A DNA stretch of 64,000 nucleotides. Origin: Melieria omissa. Its lineage: Eukaryota > Arthropoda > Insecta > Diptera > Ulidiidae. Below are positions 24,901 to 32,340 of this stretch, piece by piece (within the stretch, counting starts at the first letter, position 1; each line of letters begins with the position of its first letter). Under the pieces are notes generated by a model, which searched no databases, was not told where the DNA came from, and was given only the letters and a program-made list of their open reading frames with translations. The position numbers were made by a program, and so were the translations under genes. The DNA lies in NCBI GenBank assembly GCA_963971225.1, contig OZ020268.1, forward strand, positions 109,956,830 to 110,020,829, given 5' to 3'.

Positions 24901-27900
24901 TCCGAAAATTGCCGGAAAGATGGTAATACTTTAGACAATACTTTGAATAATACATCTGTAAGCACTTTTTCGCAATAAAGCTTTTAATTTTGGAAAAAAA
25001 CGGCAAAGTTGTACACCTGATACAAGAATGCAGTAAAAGGCCAATCAGAAATCGTAGAAATCCGCACTCAAGAAACGAAATAAGTCGGAATAAGAAGTAT
25101 CATTTCTGTTCTGCGGGAATATGTACACGAAAACTTGTTTTAAATGAAATATCTTCTTTCACGTTTCAACATAAAACCCACCCGAGTTTCGGAATGTACC
25201 CACTTGTTAATTTGAAGTGGGTACATTCACATCATAATCTGTGTTCATTATATAACTGAGAAGTGGCGCACACAGGATTTCATTTGAAGGGATACCATAG
25301 TTTCCACCAGACATTTTTGTATTTAGTGAGTTTTAATCTCAAACCTCCCTGGTGCGCCACTGTAACTGAGTGAGTATGATTTCCCAATAGGAAAGTAGCA
25401 AAAATTTGTTGTTATCTCGTTATAACAATCCTCATCGAAAGTTGACATTAAAAATTTTAAGAACAGTTATTGAAATTGCAAACTCTAATAATAAAATAAT
25501 AACAATAATAAAAGAGAAAGATTATTCAAAAACCAAAAACATTACAAATTAAGTTTTGTATAACAGCGACGTGTATTGGTTAAAAGTGGGTGAACAAAAT
25601 TGCAGTTTCAACGAAATGCTTTTAAAAAAAAATGTGTAATGCTTAGCTAAAAGACACATACGAGGGCGGGTCAATAAGTCCGTGACTTTTTGAATTTCCC
25701 GCCTATTAATTGAAATGGCAACACCGCTCCCGTCAACAGTCATCTGTCAGTTGACTCTTGTCAAAAATTGAACAAGCTGCGACATTTACAGTCAAACCTA
25801 AATTGGAGCGTTGAGCGTTGCGTTTTCTGACGCAACGCTCTCGCTCAGTGCGGCATACCGAAATTGAAGCGTTGCGTTGGGATTGTCAACATCATGAAAT
25901 GAAAACAAATGTCAAAAAAATATCTGTTTAATTGCCAAAAAACCAACAAACTATTATTATTTTGCAAAACTTAGCTCTTATTTGAATAAATTCCTCACAA
26001 TTTAAATCAAATCAAATATAAATCACGGGCGTTTTTATTTGTCGCAGCCAACTTCAACTGCTAACGCGCTGTCAAAATTGGAAATTCGAATAGCTCAGCG
26101 TCAGAGCGTTTCAATTGCGGTTTGCCCCATACAATTTGTATGGGTATGAAGCAATTTTGACACTTGCTTGCCGCTGACGCTCCAATTTAGGTTTGACTGT
26201 TAGTTTGTTTTTGACAGCCGTTAATATCAGACTACCGCGTTGACTGAGAAGAAAATGGAAAAAAGTGAGTACTATATGTGCACATTTTACAACAATAAAA
26301 TGTCATGCTGCTAACTGTGGAACGTGCTGTTCATAACCTTTCTGGCACGCACCACTCAAATCGGATTTGATCAGATTAACAAACTCGCCATTCAAATCAC
26401 ACCTGTTACGCTTCTCTCTTGACTAGCCATGCTAACATATAGAACAGCGCAAAAATGTGGACATGCTTTCGTCGCATGACTCCGGCGATCAGCAACGGAT
26501 TTGCACTTGTTCCCCACTGACATCGACACCGACACTGATACTGACACTTTGCGCGGCCTTTCAAATGATTGGCGATAGTGACACCCCATGATAAAACGCT
26601 CTGTTCCTAATTAAAATCTAATATGCACCAGCGCCTCTGCTGGCACAGCCAGCCACAGCTTCTCCAAGCGGCACGAACACCGGCCGCCGCATTGTTTGTT
26701 GCGCTTATAACTAAATTATAAAAGAATTTAACGCAGTCAGGCGGCCGCTTAAAGGGGAACACGCTATCAGTGCCGCCGAGTTTCGTGCCGTCAGTTGGCA
26801 GCAAAGCATTTAAATAAATCAAGCAAAACAGCCGAAGGGGCGAAAGGCGGCCAGCACTGTGGGCTATCGCGCACAATTGCCACCCTTCTTCTGCAATGTG
26901 TTTGCAAAGGACACTGGCGGCGCCGTCGACTCTATGCGGCAGCATTTCTGTGATTTCGGGTGGATGGACAAAGTCGAGCATATGTTGGCAGTCGCAAGCC
27001 GCTCACTTCGTCTGCGGATCTTTCATTGCGACAGCATGCGGGTGAGTTCGTTTTGTTGGCCTCGTTTTAATCGGATTGGAATAACAAAGAAATCATCTTG
27101 CGTTTTAATTTTGATCTAATCTGAAATGAAGTCAAATCATTGTTGGCAAACAATGCAGATGTTTATGTAGCAACGCTGGTGTGGTGAAAATGAACAAAAT
27201 AGCAATAACAACATTCGAACTCGACGGGAATGTAAAACTTGTGCCGGTGAACATAATTCCGTCAAAACCAACCACATTCAATACAACTATGTGGGTGTCA
27301 TCTTAGCGATAAGTCAGAAATTAGAAGGCATCACAAATGCGATTCGCAAAAACTTGAAATAAGATCAGTGCATGTTATACCTGCTTAGCTTAGATCCTGT
27401 AAAGAACAACAGCGTGACAAACATTGTAAATGCATGCTTCAAATCTTACCTAATGTCAACTGTCATTTGTCAAACAACAACATTACTTAACTGACTCAAA
27501 TGTTGGAAATCTTCTTGAAAACTTAGTAATAATTTAATAATTGATTGGCACGACAGCCCGCTTACGCGAGACTAAGGCCTAGCTTCCCGCAACCACCCGT
27601 GTTGTGCGTGTGAATTTTGTACGCGGGTGGAAGGGACCTACAGTTTTATGCCGGTTCCGAACGGCAGATTGGAAGCCTTTTCATAGGCAATGTTTTAATC
27701 TCAGAGGTTTGCCATTTCCAGCTGAGAGGACAGCCGCCGAAAGAGAAAACGAGTTTCCCGTTATTTTTTTTAGGTGTTACTACATGCAGAATTCGAACTA
27801 GCGTCGCTCTGCATGCGACTCGTTGGACCGCGCACTAACCAACTGAGCCACGGCGGCTGAGCTTAGTACGGAAACTATTAATGTCATGTTTTTGTTTTAT

Positions 27901-29409
27901 GGTTCAAGCTGTGACCGCGAGTTAAGTGCCGTCATCACACTGTGTTGTGAGTTTCTAATGTTCAACGTAGCTTTATCTCATTAAAAAGGATTAAAAATTA
28001 TCTCAGTTTTCAAATCTCCGTAATTGTGATATTTATTATACAAAATATACTTGTACGCACGTCTGCCACTCAACTAATATATTTGGTACCAACATTTTCC
28101 AAAGAAAGGTTATTTTTTAACACAAAAGTAAAACATCACTTTTATTCGAAATTTTTACCAAGTGCCCTCAAAACCTTCGCACAAAACCATCTCAAAGGTC
28201 CAAGTGAAATAAAAAGGCTCACTTTTGGCTCAAATGGACCAAAGTGGCAACCGCGTTTGTACGTTTACTTGATTTTTGAGTTTGAATTAAATAAGAAAAA
28301 AATATGTAAAGAAGATAATTAAATTAAACTTTGTACGATTTCAATGGACCTTGTAACAAATTCTGATTGAGGTGTAATTAAAAGTTAGTTCTTAGTTCTT
28401 AGTGCACTGAACCCAAAATTTTAAAAGTAACATAAACCCAGAAGTGAGATTGTTAGGCTTATATGTATGAGCTAAATTACTGAAAACATTCGTTTAAAAA
28501 GTATAAAAACTTTCTAAAATGTTAAATTTATAAATGCAATATAATTCTAACATTCCATTAGGGGATTACATAAAATAATGGAATCGAAAATTTTTTGGAT
28601 TTATCACCATTTGAAATCTTTACTGAGACTGTGAGGCTCACATCTGGGAATTAGAGTTAATCCTATAAATTAAAGAAATAAATAAAAATAGTTTGACTTG
28701 AAGAGGCATAGATCAATGCTGTAGACTTTGGTGGTATAGTTAGATCTCTGCAATTATACAATACTTTGACACTAGCACGCGCGGCGCAGGAGTTGCTCCG
28801 GTCAATGCGAGCTTGTAAGAGGTTTTAATTCAACGAAAAGAAGGTCCCTTTGCCAAAAGAGAATCGTTAAAGCAGGACAATACAAGAAACATGAATATTT
28901 TACAATTAATTTGACAATCAATTGACAGTTGACATATGTATAAAAACATATAAGGTCATGTGCACAAATCAATATAAACTTGAGCGCAAAATTGTATGAT
29001 GCAATAGTTTTGTATTTTTCCACTATATTCATCTTTTCATCATTCATTATGAATGCAATTGCTACACTTGAAGTTGAAATTTAAAATTATGCTGGCTACG
29101 ATACTTGGCTCACGTACTCTTTTATAGTTTTTTGTAAATAAATTTTTTACAAAGTTATCTGTAAAAGTCGGTAATCTGCCAGGAAAAGCTTTCAATTGCA
29201 TTTCGGATAAACATTCAGCAAGCAACCAAGTCCCGTCGGCTGTGCAGTGTCACTAAGAAAATACCGTCGGATAGTCGCGGATAATTCGCACACAACCACG
29301 AAAGGAATATTGGAATTTGCCCTGTTTTCTCGCCAGCCGCCTGTCACATCATCACGTACGGTAAATACTTACACAGGCCTATCTGCATAGGGTGCTGCTC
29401 GTCAATCAT
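15777..29409 (-). CDS. Lmx1a: LIM-homeodomain transcription factor, Lmx1 family (six coding exons)
   Basis: Nuclear sequence-specific DNA-binding regulator; in animals Lmx1 proteins specify neuronal and appendage fates (family knowledge). Model, minus strand: join of 29409-29373, 20322-19212, 18817-18603, 18217-18030, 17873-17564, 15976-15777, total 2061 nt = 686 aa plus stop, with every junction phase matching. Order: low-complexity N-terminus (residues 13-329, poly-Gln, poly-Thr, poly-Asn); LIM1 (about 330-383); LIM2 (390-443); homeodomain (472-531, Q50, N51 = residue 522, R53); acidic/Ser-rich linker; C-terminal [14 protein letters not shown] motif shared with vertebrate Lmx1. No stop or frameshift is seen. 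Drosophila has two such genes (CG32105/Lmx1a and CG4328); I cannot tell which ortholog this is, so the symbol is tentative. The LIM and homeodomain exons are near certain; exon 1 is less so. Confidence 0.9.
16440..16711 (-). repeat. Dispersed repeat B, copy 2 (uninterrupted)
   Basis: Inverse-orientation match to 12638-13298 without the 440-bp nested element. It abuts the mariner fragment at TTTTAGTA|TATATTG. Confidence 0.65.
16712..17040 (-). pseudogene. mariner transposase N-terminal fragment, frameshifted
   Basis: The minus strand reads ...[14 protein letters not shown], then [16 protein letters not shown], the helix-turn-helix/linker region of mariner transposases. After a frame change it continues [20 protein letters not shown]. 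Only the DNA-binding part remains; the catalytic DD34D domain is absent and the 3' side is cut at 16712. Upstream (to about 17200) may be its 5' leader. Confidence 0.75.
17564..17873 (-). CDS. Lmx1a: Lmx1 coding exon 5: recognition helix and linker
   Basis: Acceptor ...CTCAACAG|GTTTGG at 17874 and donor AAAG|GTGCGT at 17563. It opens with [16 protein letters not shown] (residues 518-533), carrying the recognition-helix residues W519, F520, Q521, N522 and R524. A hydrophilic Ser/Asp/Glu-rich linker and a Gly/Ser run follow (about residues 540-610), without recognisable domain, ending in [11 protein letters not shown]. The linker is likely disordered and may hold activation or regulatory sites (inference). 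Confidence 0.92.
17874..18029 (-). other. GC-AG intron 4 of Lmx1 (156 nt)
   Basis: The donor reads CAG|GCAAGT, the strong consensus expected of GC-AG introns, and the acceptor is CAACAG|GTT. No GT donor near the exon end preserves the homeodomain frame. Confidence 0.8.
18030..18217 (-). CDS. Lmx1a: Lmx1 coding exon 4: homeodomain helices 1-2
   Basis: Acceptor ...CCCTTTGCAG|ATTTC at 18218. It encodes [17 protein letters not shown] followed by [20 protein letters not shown] and continues to LSLRIVQ at residue 517. The [14 protein letters not shown] and KPCRKVRE strings are near invariant in Lmx1 homeodomains. The exon ends CAG|GCAAGT: the intron begins with GC, not GT. The split between VQ and VWFQNQ in homeodomain helix 3 is a common intron position. 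Confidence 0.95.
18603..18817 (-). CDS. Lmx1a: Lmx1 coding exon 3: LIM2
   Basis: Acceptor ...AACACACAG|ACTC at 18818 and donor TACG|GTGAGC at 18602. It encodes [12 protein letters not shown] through EMLQGY. The second LIM zinc module has ligands C390, C393, H412, C415, C418, C421, C440 and D443. The [15 protein letters not shown] segment and the DYEKE tail are diagnostic of the Lmx1 subgroup among LIM-HD proteins. LIM domains in this family bind co-factors such as Chip/LDB (family knowledge). Introns on both sides are short (394 and 385 nt). Confidence 0.95.
19212..20322 (-). CDS. Lmx1a: Lmx1 coding exon 2: low-complexity N-terminus and LIM1
   Basis: Acceptor ...GCACAG|TTCCG at 20323; donor GAGAG|GTAAGG at 19211. 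It encodes residues 13-382. The first 317 or so residues are dominated by Gln runs near the start, Thr/Ala stretches, an Asn-rich tract around the middle and a His/Gln alternation (HQHQHQ). Such tracts usually vary in length and are typical of fly transcription factors. LIM1 follows with all eight zinc ligands readable: C330, C333, H351, C354, C357, C360, C377, D380. The large open frames on the plus strand here (poly-Leu, poly-Val) are antisense shadows of these repeats. Confidence 0.92.
21931..22358. repeat. Tandem duplication of about 212 bp at a pogo-like end
   Basis: Two nearly identical copies, 21931-22142 and 22143-22358, each starting AGTTAGTCAGTCAG and including the CAGTGAAATTCCTCATAACC terminus plus about 20 bp of host flank. 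The 147-aa plus-strand frame here is a translation of the duplication, not a gene. Confidence 0.85.
21957..22652. mobile_element. pogo-like non-autonomous element
   Basis: Left end CAGTGAAATTCCTCATAACC (21957; repeated at the second tandem unit), right end ...GTAATGAGGAATTTCACTG at 22652, an inverted match. TA follows on the right; the left neighbour is TG. End form CAGT...TAACNGGACA resembles Tigger/pogo MITEs. No transposase seen. Confidence 0.6.
22858..23228 (-). mobile_element. tRNA-derived SINE, copy 1
   Basis: Body about 22869-23217. On the minus strand a Pol III A box TGGCTCAGTTGGTTAGTGC (23205-23187) and a B box GATCGAATAC (23153-23144) are correctly ordered and spaced near the 5' end. 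The 3' end has an AT-rich ATT-repeat tail. An 11-bp target duplication AGTCAAGACGA lies at 22858-22868 and 23218-23228. About 90% identical by eye to the copy at 27529. Frames inside are not genes. Confidence 0.9.
24297..25022 (+). mobile_element. mariner element, internally deleted (722 bp)
   Basis: Ends TCAGGTGTACAACTTTGC (24299) and GCAAAGTTGTACACCTGA (to 25020), flanked by TA on both sides. The plus strand first codes the transposase N-terminus ([28 protein letters not shown]), then jumps to the C-terminal catalytic part with [11 protein letters not shown] and [13 protein letters not shown] (second and third D of DD34D) through KLPERW. The middle, including the first catalytic D, is deleted, so it cannot encode active enzyme, but the ends look intact. 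Confidence 0.9.
25253..25370. mobile_element. hAT-like miniature element of 102 bp
   Basis: Body 25261-25362: left end (A)AGTGGCGCAC, right end GTGCGCCACTG, inverted. Flanked by a perfect 8-bp duplication TAACTGAG (25253-25260, 25363-25370), as hAT transposition makes. Confidence 0.8.
25661..26275 (+). mobile_element. mariner 5' portion, split by a later MITE
   Basis: Starts after TA with CGAGGGCGGGTCAATAAGTC, a mariner-type end, and reaches an ATG at 26254 (MEKSEYY), the usual mariner N-terminus, after which homology stops. The leader is interrupted at 25789-26199 by a TTA-flanked MITE. The rest of the transposase is missing. Confidence 0.6.
25786..26202. mobile_element. MITE with TTA target duplication (PIF/Harbinger-type) inside mariner
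   Basis: Body 25789-26199 (411 bp): inverted ends CAGTCAAACCTAAATTGGAG and its inverse, followed by GCG-rich inverted units (GCGTTGCG, CGCAACGC). Flanked by TTA on both sides (25786-25788, 26200-26202). The three-base TWA duplication suggests PIF/Harbinger; no protein confirms it. Confidence 0.7.
26276..27521. other. No gene recognised; intron 1 DNA
   Basis: 26640-27110 is GC-richer with frames on both strands lacking domains. Confidence 0.35.
27522..27868 (-). mobile_element. tRNA-derived SINE, copy 2
   Basis: Body about 27529-27861, aligned throughout with copy 1. Here the B box AGTTCGAATTC (27799-27789) is nearly canonical; the A box is at 27850-27832. CTTAGTA flanks both sides (27522-27528, 27862-27868) as a 7-bp candidate target duplication. 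The 3' tail is AATTATT-rich. Confidence 0.88.
28400..28670 (+). repeat. Dispersed repeat D, copy 1
   Basis: Shares AAATGTTAAATTTATAAAT, ATTCTA(A/G)CATTCCATTAG, GATTTATCACCATTTGAAAT and GACTGTGAGGCTCA in the same order with 40045-40285. Class unknown, no protein. Confidence 0.7.
29373..29409 (-). CDS. Lmx1a: Lmx1 coding exon 1 (37 nt, start codon)
   Basis: ATG at 29409 opens a 12-codon stretch ([12 protein letters not shown]) plus one base, followed by a strong donor T|GTAAGT at 29372. The phase (1) is exactly what the next exon's acceptor at 20323 needs, giving ...IGL-F-PLDIKC. An in-frame TAA at 29445-29443 lies 12 codons upstream, so this ATG is the first possible start. Evidence is splice-site strength, phase match and the total length being divisible by three; I know no homologous N-terminus to compare. 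Alternative: translation could begin inside the exon-2 reading frame (ATG at about 20368), which would need a different promoter and no intron 1. Confidence 0.6.
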
Positions 29410-29760
29410 GTCGTCGCAGCGTTTCGTCCTTGTGTTGTTTAATTAATTTAAATTGTCATTTTAGTGCAATCGTTAGCAAAGTCCTTTAGCAAATCACTTT
29501 AACACCGGCGAACGAATTTTTCCGCCGATTATTGCAACTAACTCTTTTCTTGTGCTTTTCTCGTGCGCAAAGTTAGCTGTGGCCATTTTAAACGAGCGTA
29601 CTTAGTCGCCCACCACGGAAACGACACTTCAAACTCGAACTTGAGCTAAACTTTTTTGCAACGCAATGGACAACTTTCCGTCACACTGCTGTGTAGCGCT
29701 AATGTCGTCAGTCAGTGCCCAGTAGTGCCGCCGCCACAGTAACGCTATGCTTGAGTGATT
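29410..29760 (-). promoter_or_regulatory. Candidate 5' UTR and promoter region of Lmx1
   Basis: Non-repetitive sequence immediately upstream of the first ATG. No TATA box or convincing initiator/DPE pair could be read, so the start site is not placed; the assignment rests on position only. Confidence 0.25.
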
Positions 29761-31900
29761 ACGGACCTCTGACATTAATGAAATTTGTACCAAACGCACT
29801 TTAACCGACAGTGCAAAAAGGACATTTTCCTTCTCCACAAACGGAGGAGAAATACACTTGCATCGATGTGTGCGTATGCGAGTGTGTGTGTATTGGTGGT
29901 TGTGAAAAGAGCACAGCCATTTCCTTTTCGATTTTTAAGGCCGAGCAAACGCCATACTTCCACGCTGTGTGGCGGCATTTCCTGCAGTCTTCAATGGCAC
30001 AAGCAACAACAACAAAAACAACAGGTCGAATGTTTGCGCCACCAGCCATATGGAGCGCAGCCATTTTTCTGAGAGCTCGTTCAGTATTTCCCCTCGGGAA
30101 AAGCGACGCATGCGCTGGCCATACAGCGCCACAAAATGGGAGCACGAGTCGTGTGTTTGACTTTGCTATTGTTTATTCCAGTGGCGAGACCAACTGGACA
30201 CAAAATAAGGGTGCGAATCGGTAGGATTTTTTTAAATCATCATACAACCAACGCATCTCCACAATTCTTTGCATTTTTTGTGGCTGGCGGATTGCAAGAA
30301 AAGCAACAGCGTCCCATGAATGGAGCCAGCAATACGAACACCTATATTTTTGTTGATCTGTTAAACGTTCTTCGTCAAACAATAAAATCACTATTCTCTT
30401 TGCAGTTGCAGAAAATCTCGATGACAGCATACTTGGAAAGATACATTTTAAAGTTGGACCAGCTTAAAGTTCCGGCCCTCAGATTCTGTACTTTAACGCA
30501 GCCAAGTTGGTGTAAACAGCTGATCGCATTATTAATGAGTGCGATGTGCACCGTGTCTACGCGTTGTCTGTTCGTCTGCCTGCCGCACTCCTTTTCCCTG
30601 GCCTCCCACCTGCCACTATCACAAAATCCCCATCACTCACCGACCGCACGCAGCTGCTGTCCTTGTTGTTGTTGATGTTGTTTTTTTATTGCTGTTTTCA
30701 CCTCGTTTCATTTCACTACTGCTTCATTTGCTGTGCACTGCGTGCGAGTAGAAAATCGTCTTCGCCGTGTCGCTGGCCGGCTGACCCGCGCGCATCGCCG
30801 CCGCCATGTGGCCACCTTCGCGCCGACAACGCTGCCACCGTACTTGAGAGCGTCTAACACTGGTCTAGTGGCGTTTTGTGCAAAATTCCTGGCGTGTTTC
30901 GTCGCGTCGCTGCTGTTGGAGCGCAGGACAAGGATGCCGGATTGTGGGAGGCGGTGCAAGGATGTTGCTGCCAACAACTGGATATGTGCAGAGTTCGCGG
31001 AGTTCCCAGCGCCTGTGGCACACAAAGTTGGTGTTGGAGATGATAATGATGTTTGTTGTAGTTAAAATTACCAACGGTGCGTACATTCGCACACACGATG
31101 CGGTCATCATCAGAACAGTGCTTTACAATTATTGAGCGCGATGTAGAGGAGTCACAATTGTATTTGAACATATCTTGAGTCTCTAAAACTGTAACAAATT
31201 TGATTATGTTGATCATATCAATATTGCTAGTTCCACTTCTACTTCTACGTGCAATTTGAGTGTAACTCAGCTGGTAGATTGCACAACTGTTAAGAAGAGT
31301 GTTTCAAAAGATCACGTGAACGTGTTCTAGGAACTCATTTTAGAGACCCGTGACGTTGTAATTTGGCCATGCGAAAAATTTACAAAAAATCAAAATATAT
31401 AGATTTTAATATGATCACTGGTTGTGTAACAATGTGTACAAATGATTGTACAAATCTAGTCAAGTTGTAAGAAAGCGAACATGCAGTGGAAATATAAGCT
31501 TCGAAAAATGTCGTTTAAATGCGAAATTATGTTATTGAAATGGCACGGAGCAGGAAGAGAAAAGTAATGGAATCTTTTATATCACATTCGAGGGTCGTAA
31601 TTATATGACGGAATTAGATTTAGGAGGATTAAATATGACGGAATTATCATACATTTAGGAGGATTAAATGTATTTATTTAATAAATTTTTTTAATAGCGA
31701 TTTCAAGAAGCCGAGTAGTGTGCCATCATATGTGTTATCCCTTTCAGTATGTTTTGGCCTGTGTATTCTTTAACTCTTTAACACCTGAACAGACTTTTTC
31801 CAAGACTTTTCTCAGCGAGTTTATTGGTACCAAATCGAATTAAAAAATGCGGCTAAAATATTCCCACACGTAAATCTAATAAAAACTTCATAAAGATACA
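29761..31900. other. No gene recognised upstream of Lmx1
   Basis: Several overlapping frames on both strands at 29770-31216; the longest (plus, 30136-30675) has a hydrophobic start but no domain. 31201-31900 is AT-rich. Confidence 0.35.
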
Positions 31901-31904
31901 AAAG

Positions 31905-32340
31905 GTTTAAGTTTTTTAAGAAATTAATTGCAATGTAACTTACAATTTTATTTTTGATTATAATTATTATTTGCGACAATTAATTTTGACGTTGTATAAT
32001 AACTGTTATGAGAAATAAATATTTTTTTTATTCTCGATAATTATTATTTTAGGATTTTTTTAAATTTATTTTATAAAAGTCATAAATAAAAGTTATGAGG
32101 CAACGTAAATAAAAAAAATCCCAAAATAATAATTATCGACAACAAAAAATATACTTATTACTTATAAGAGTTATTATGCAACTCAAAAATATTAATTACA
32201 TAATAATATAGGCGACGTAAAAAATTGCTTTTTGGGTATAACTATTATAAAACAATATTTTTAGAAATTCTTTAAATTAGGGCCATTTTTTTATTCCCAA
32301 AAATATGGATAATAATTATTTTAGGTCTCTGGTTTATTTA
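31905..32340. repeat. Foldback-type AT-rich repeat, copy 1
   Basis: 31980-32057 and 32119-32200 are imperfect inverted copies (GACAATTAATTTTGACGTTG; TCGATAATTATTATTTTAGG). The first arm plus the terminal AATTATTTTAGGTCTCTG matches 47595-47741 and 48433-48455. No coding sequence. Confidence 0.55.

Larger units (their letters stand above)
20323..29372 (-). other. Lmx1 intron 1 (about 9.05 kb)
   Basis: It joins coding exon 1 to exon 2. Contents by position: unique, partly GC-rich DNA at 20323-21700; a Helitron-like copy in reverse at 21720-23330 interrupted by a pogo-like element and a SINE; AT-rich unassigned DNA at 23331-24298; a mariner deletion derivative at 24299-25020; a 102-bp hAT-like MITE; a mariner 5' piece split by a TTA-flanked MITE at 25661-26275; unassigned DNA at 26276-27521; a second SINE; a dispersed repeat at 28400-28670. 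No further coding exon was recognised. Confidence 0.55.

Noticed and set aside
30136..30675. 179-aa plus-strand ORF with hydrophobic start
   Set aside because: Ends in trinucleotide-repeat DNA; no family and no supporting signals.
31250..31325. tRNA-like string with CTCAGCTGGTAGA and CTGTTAA
   Set aside because: A-box-like only; no proper B box and no acceptor-stem pairing could be found.
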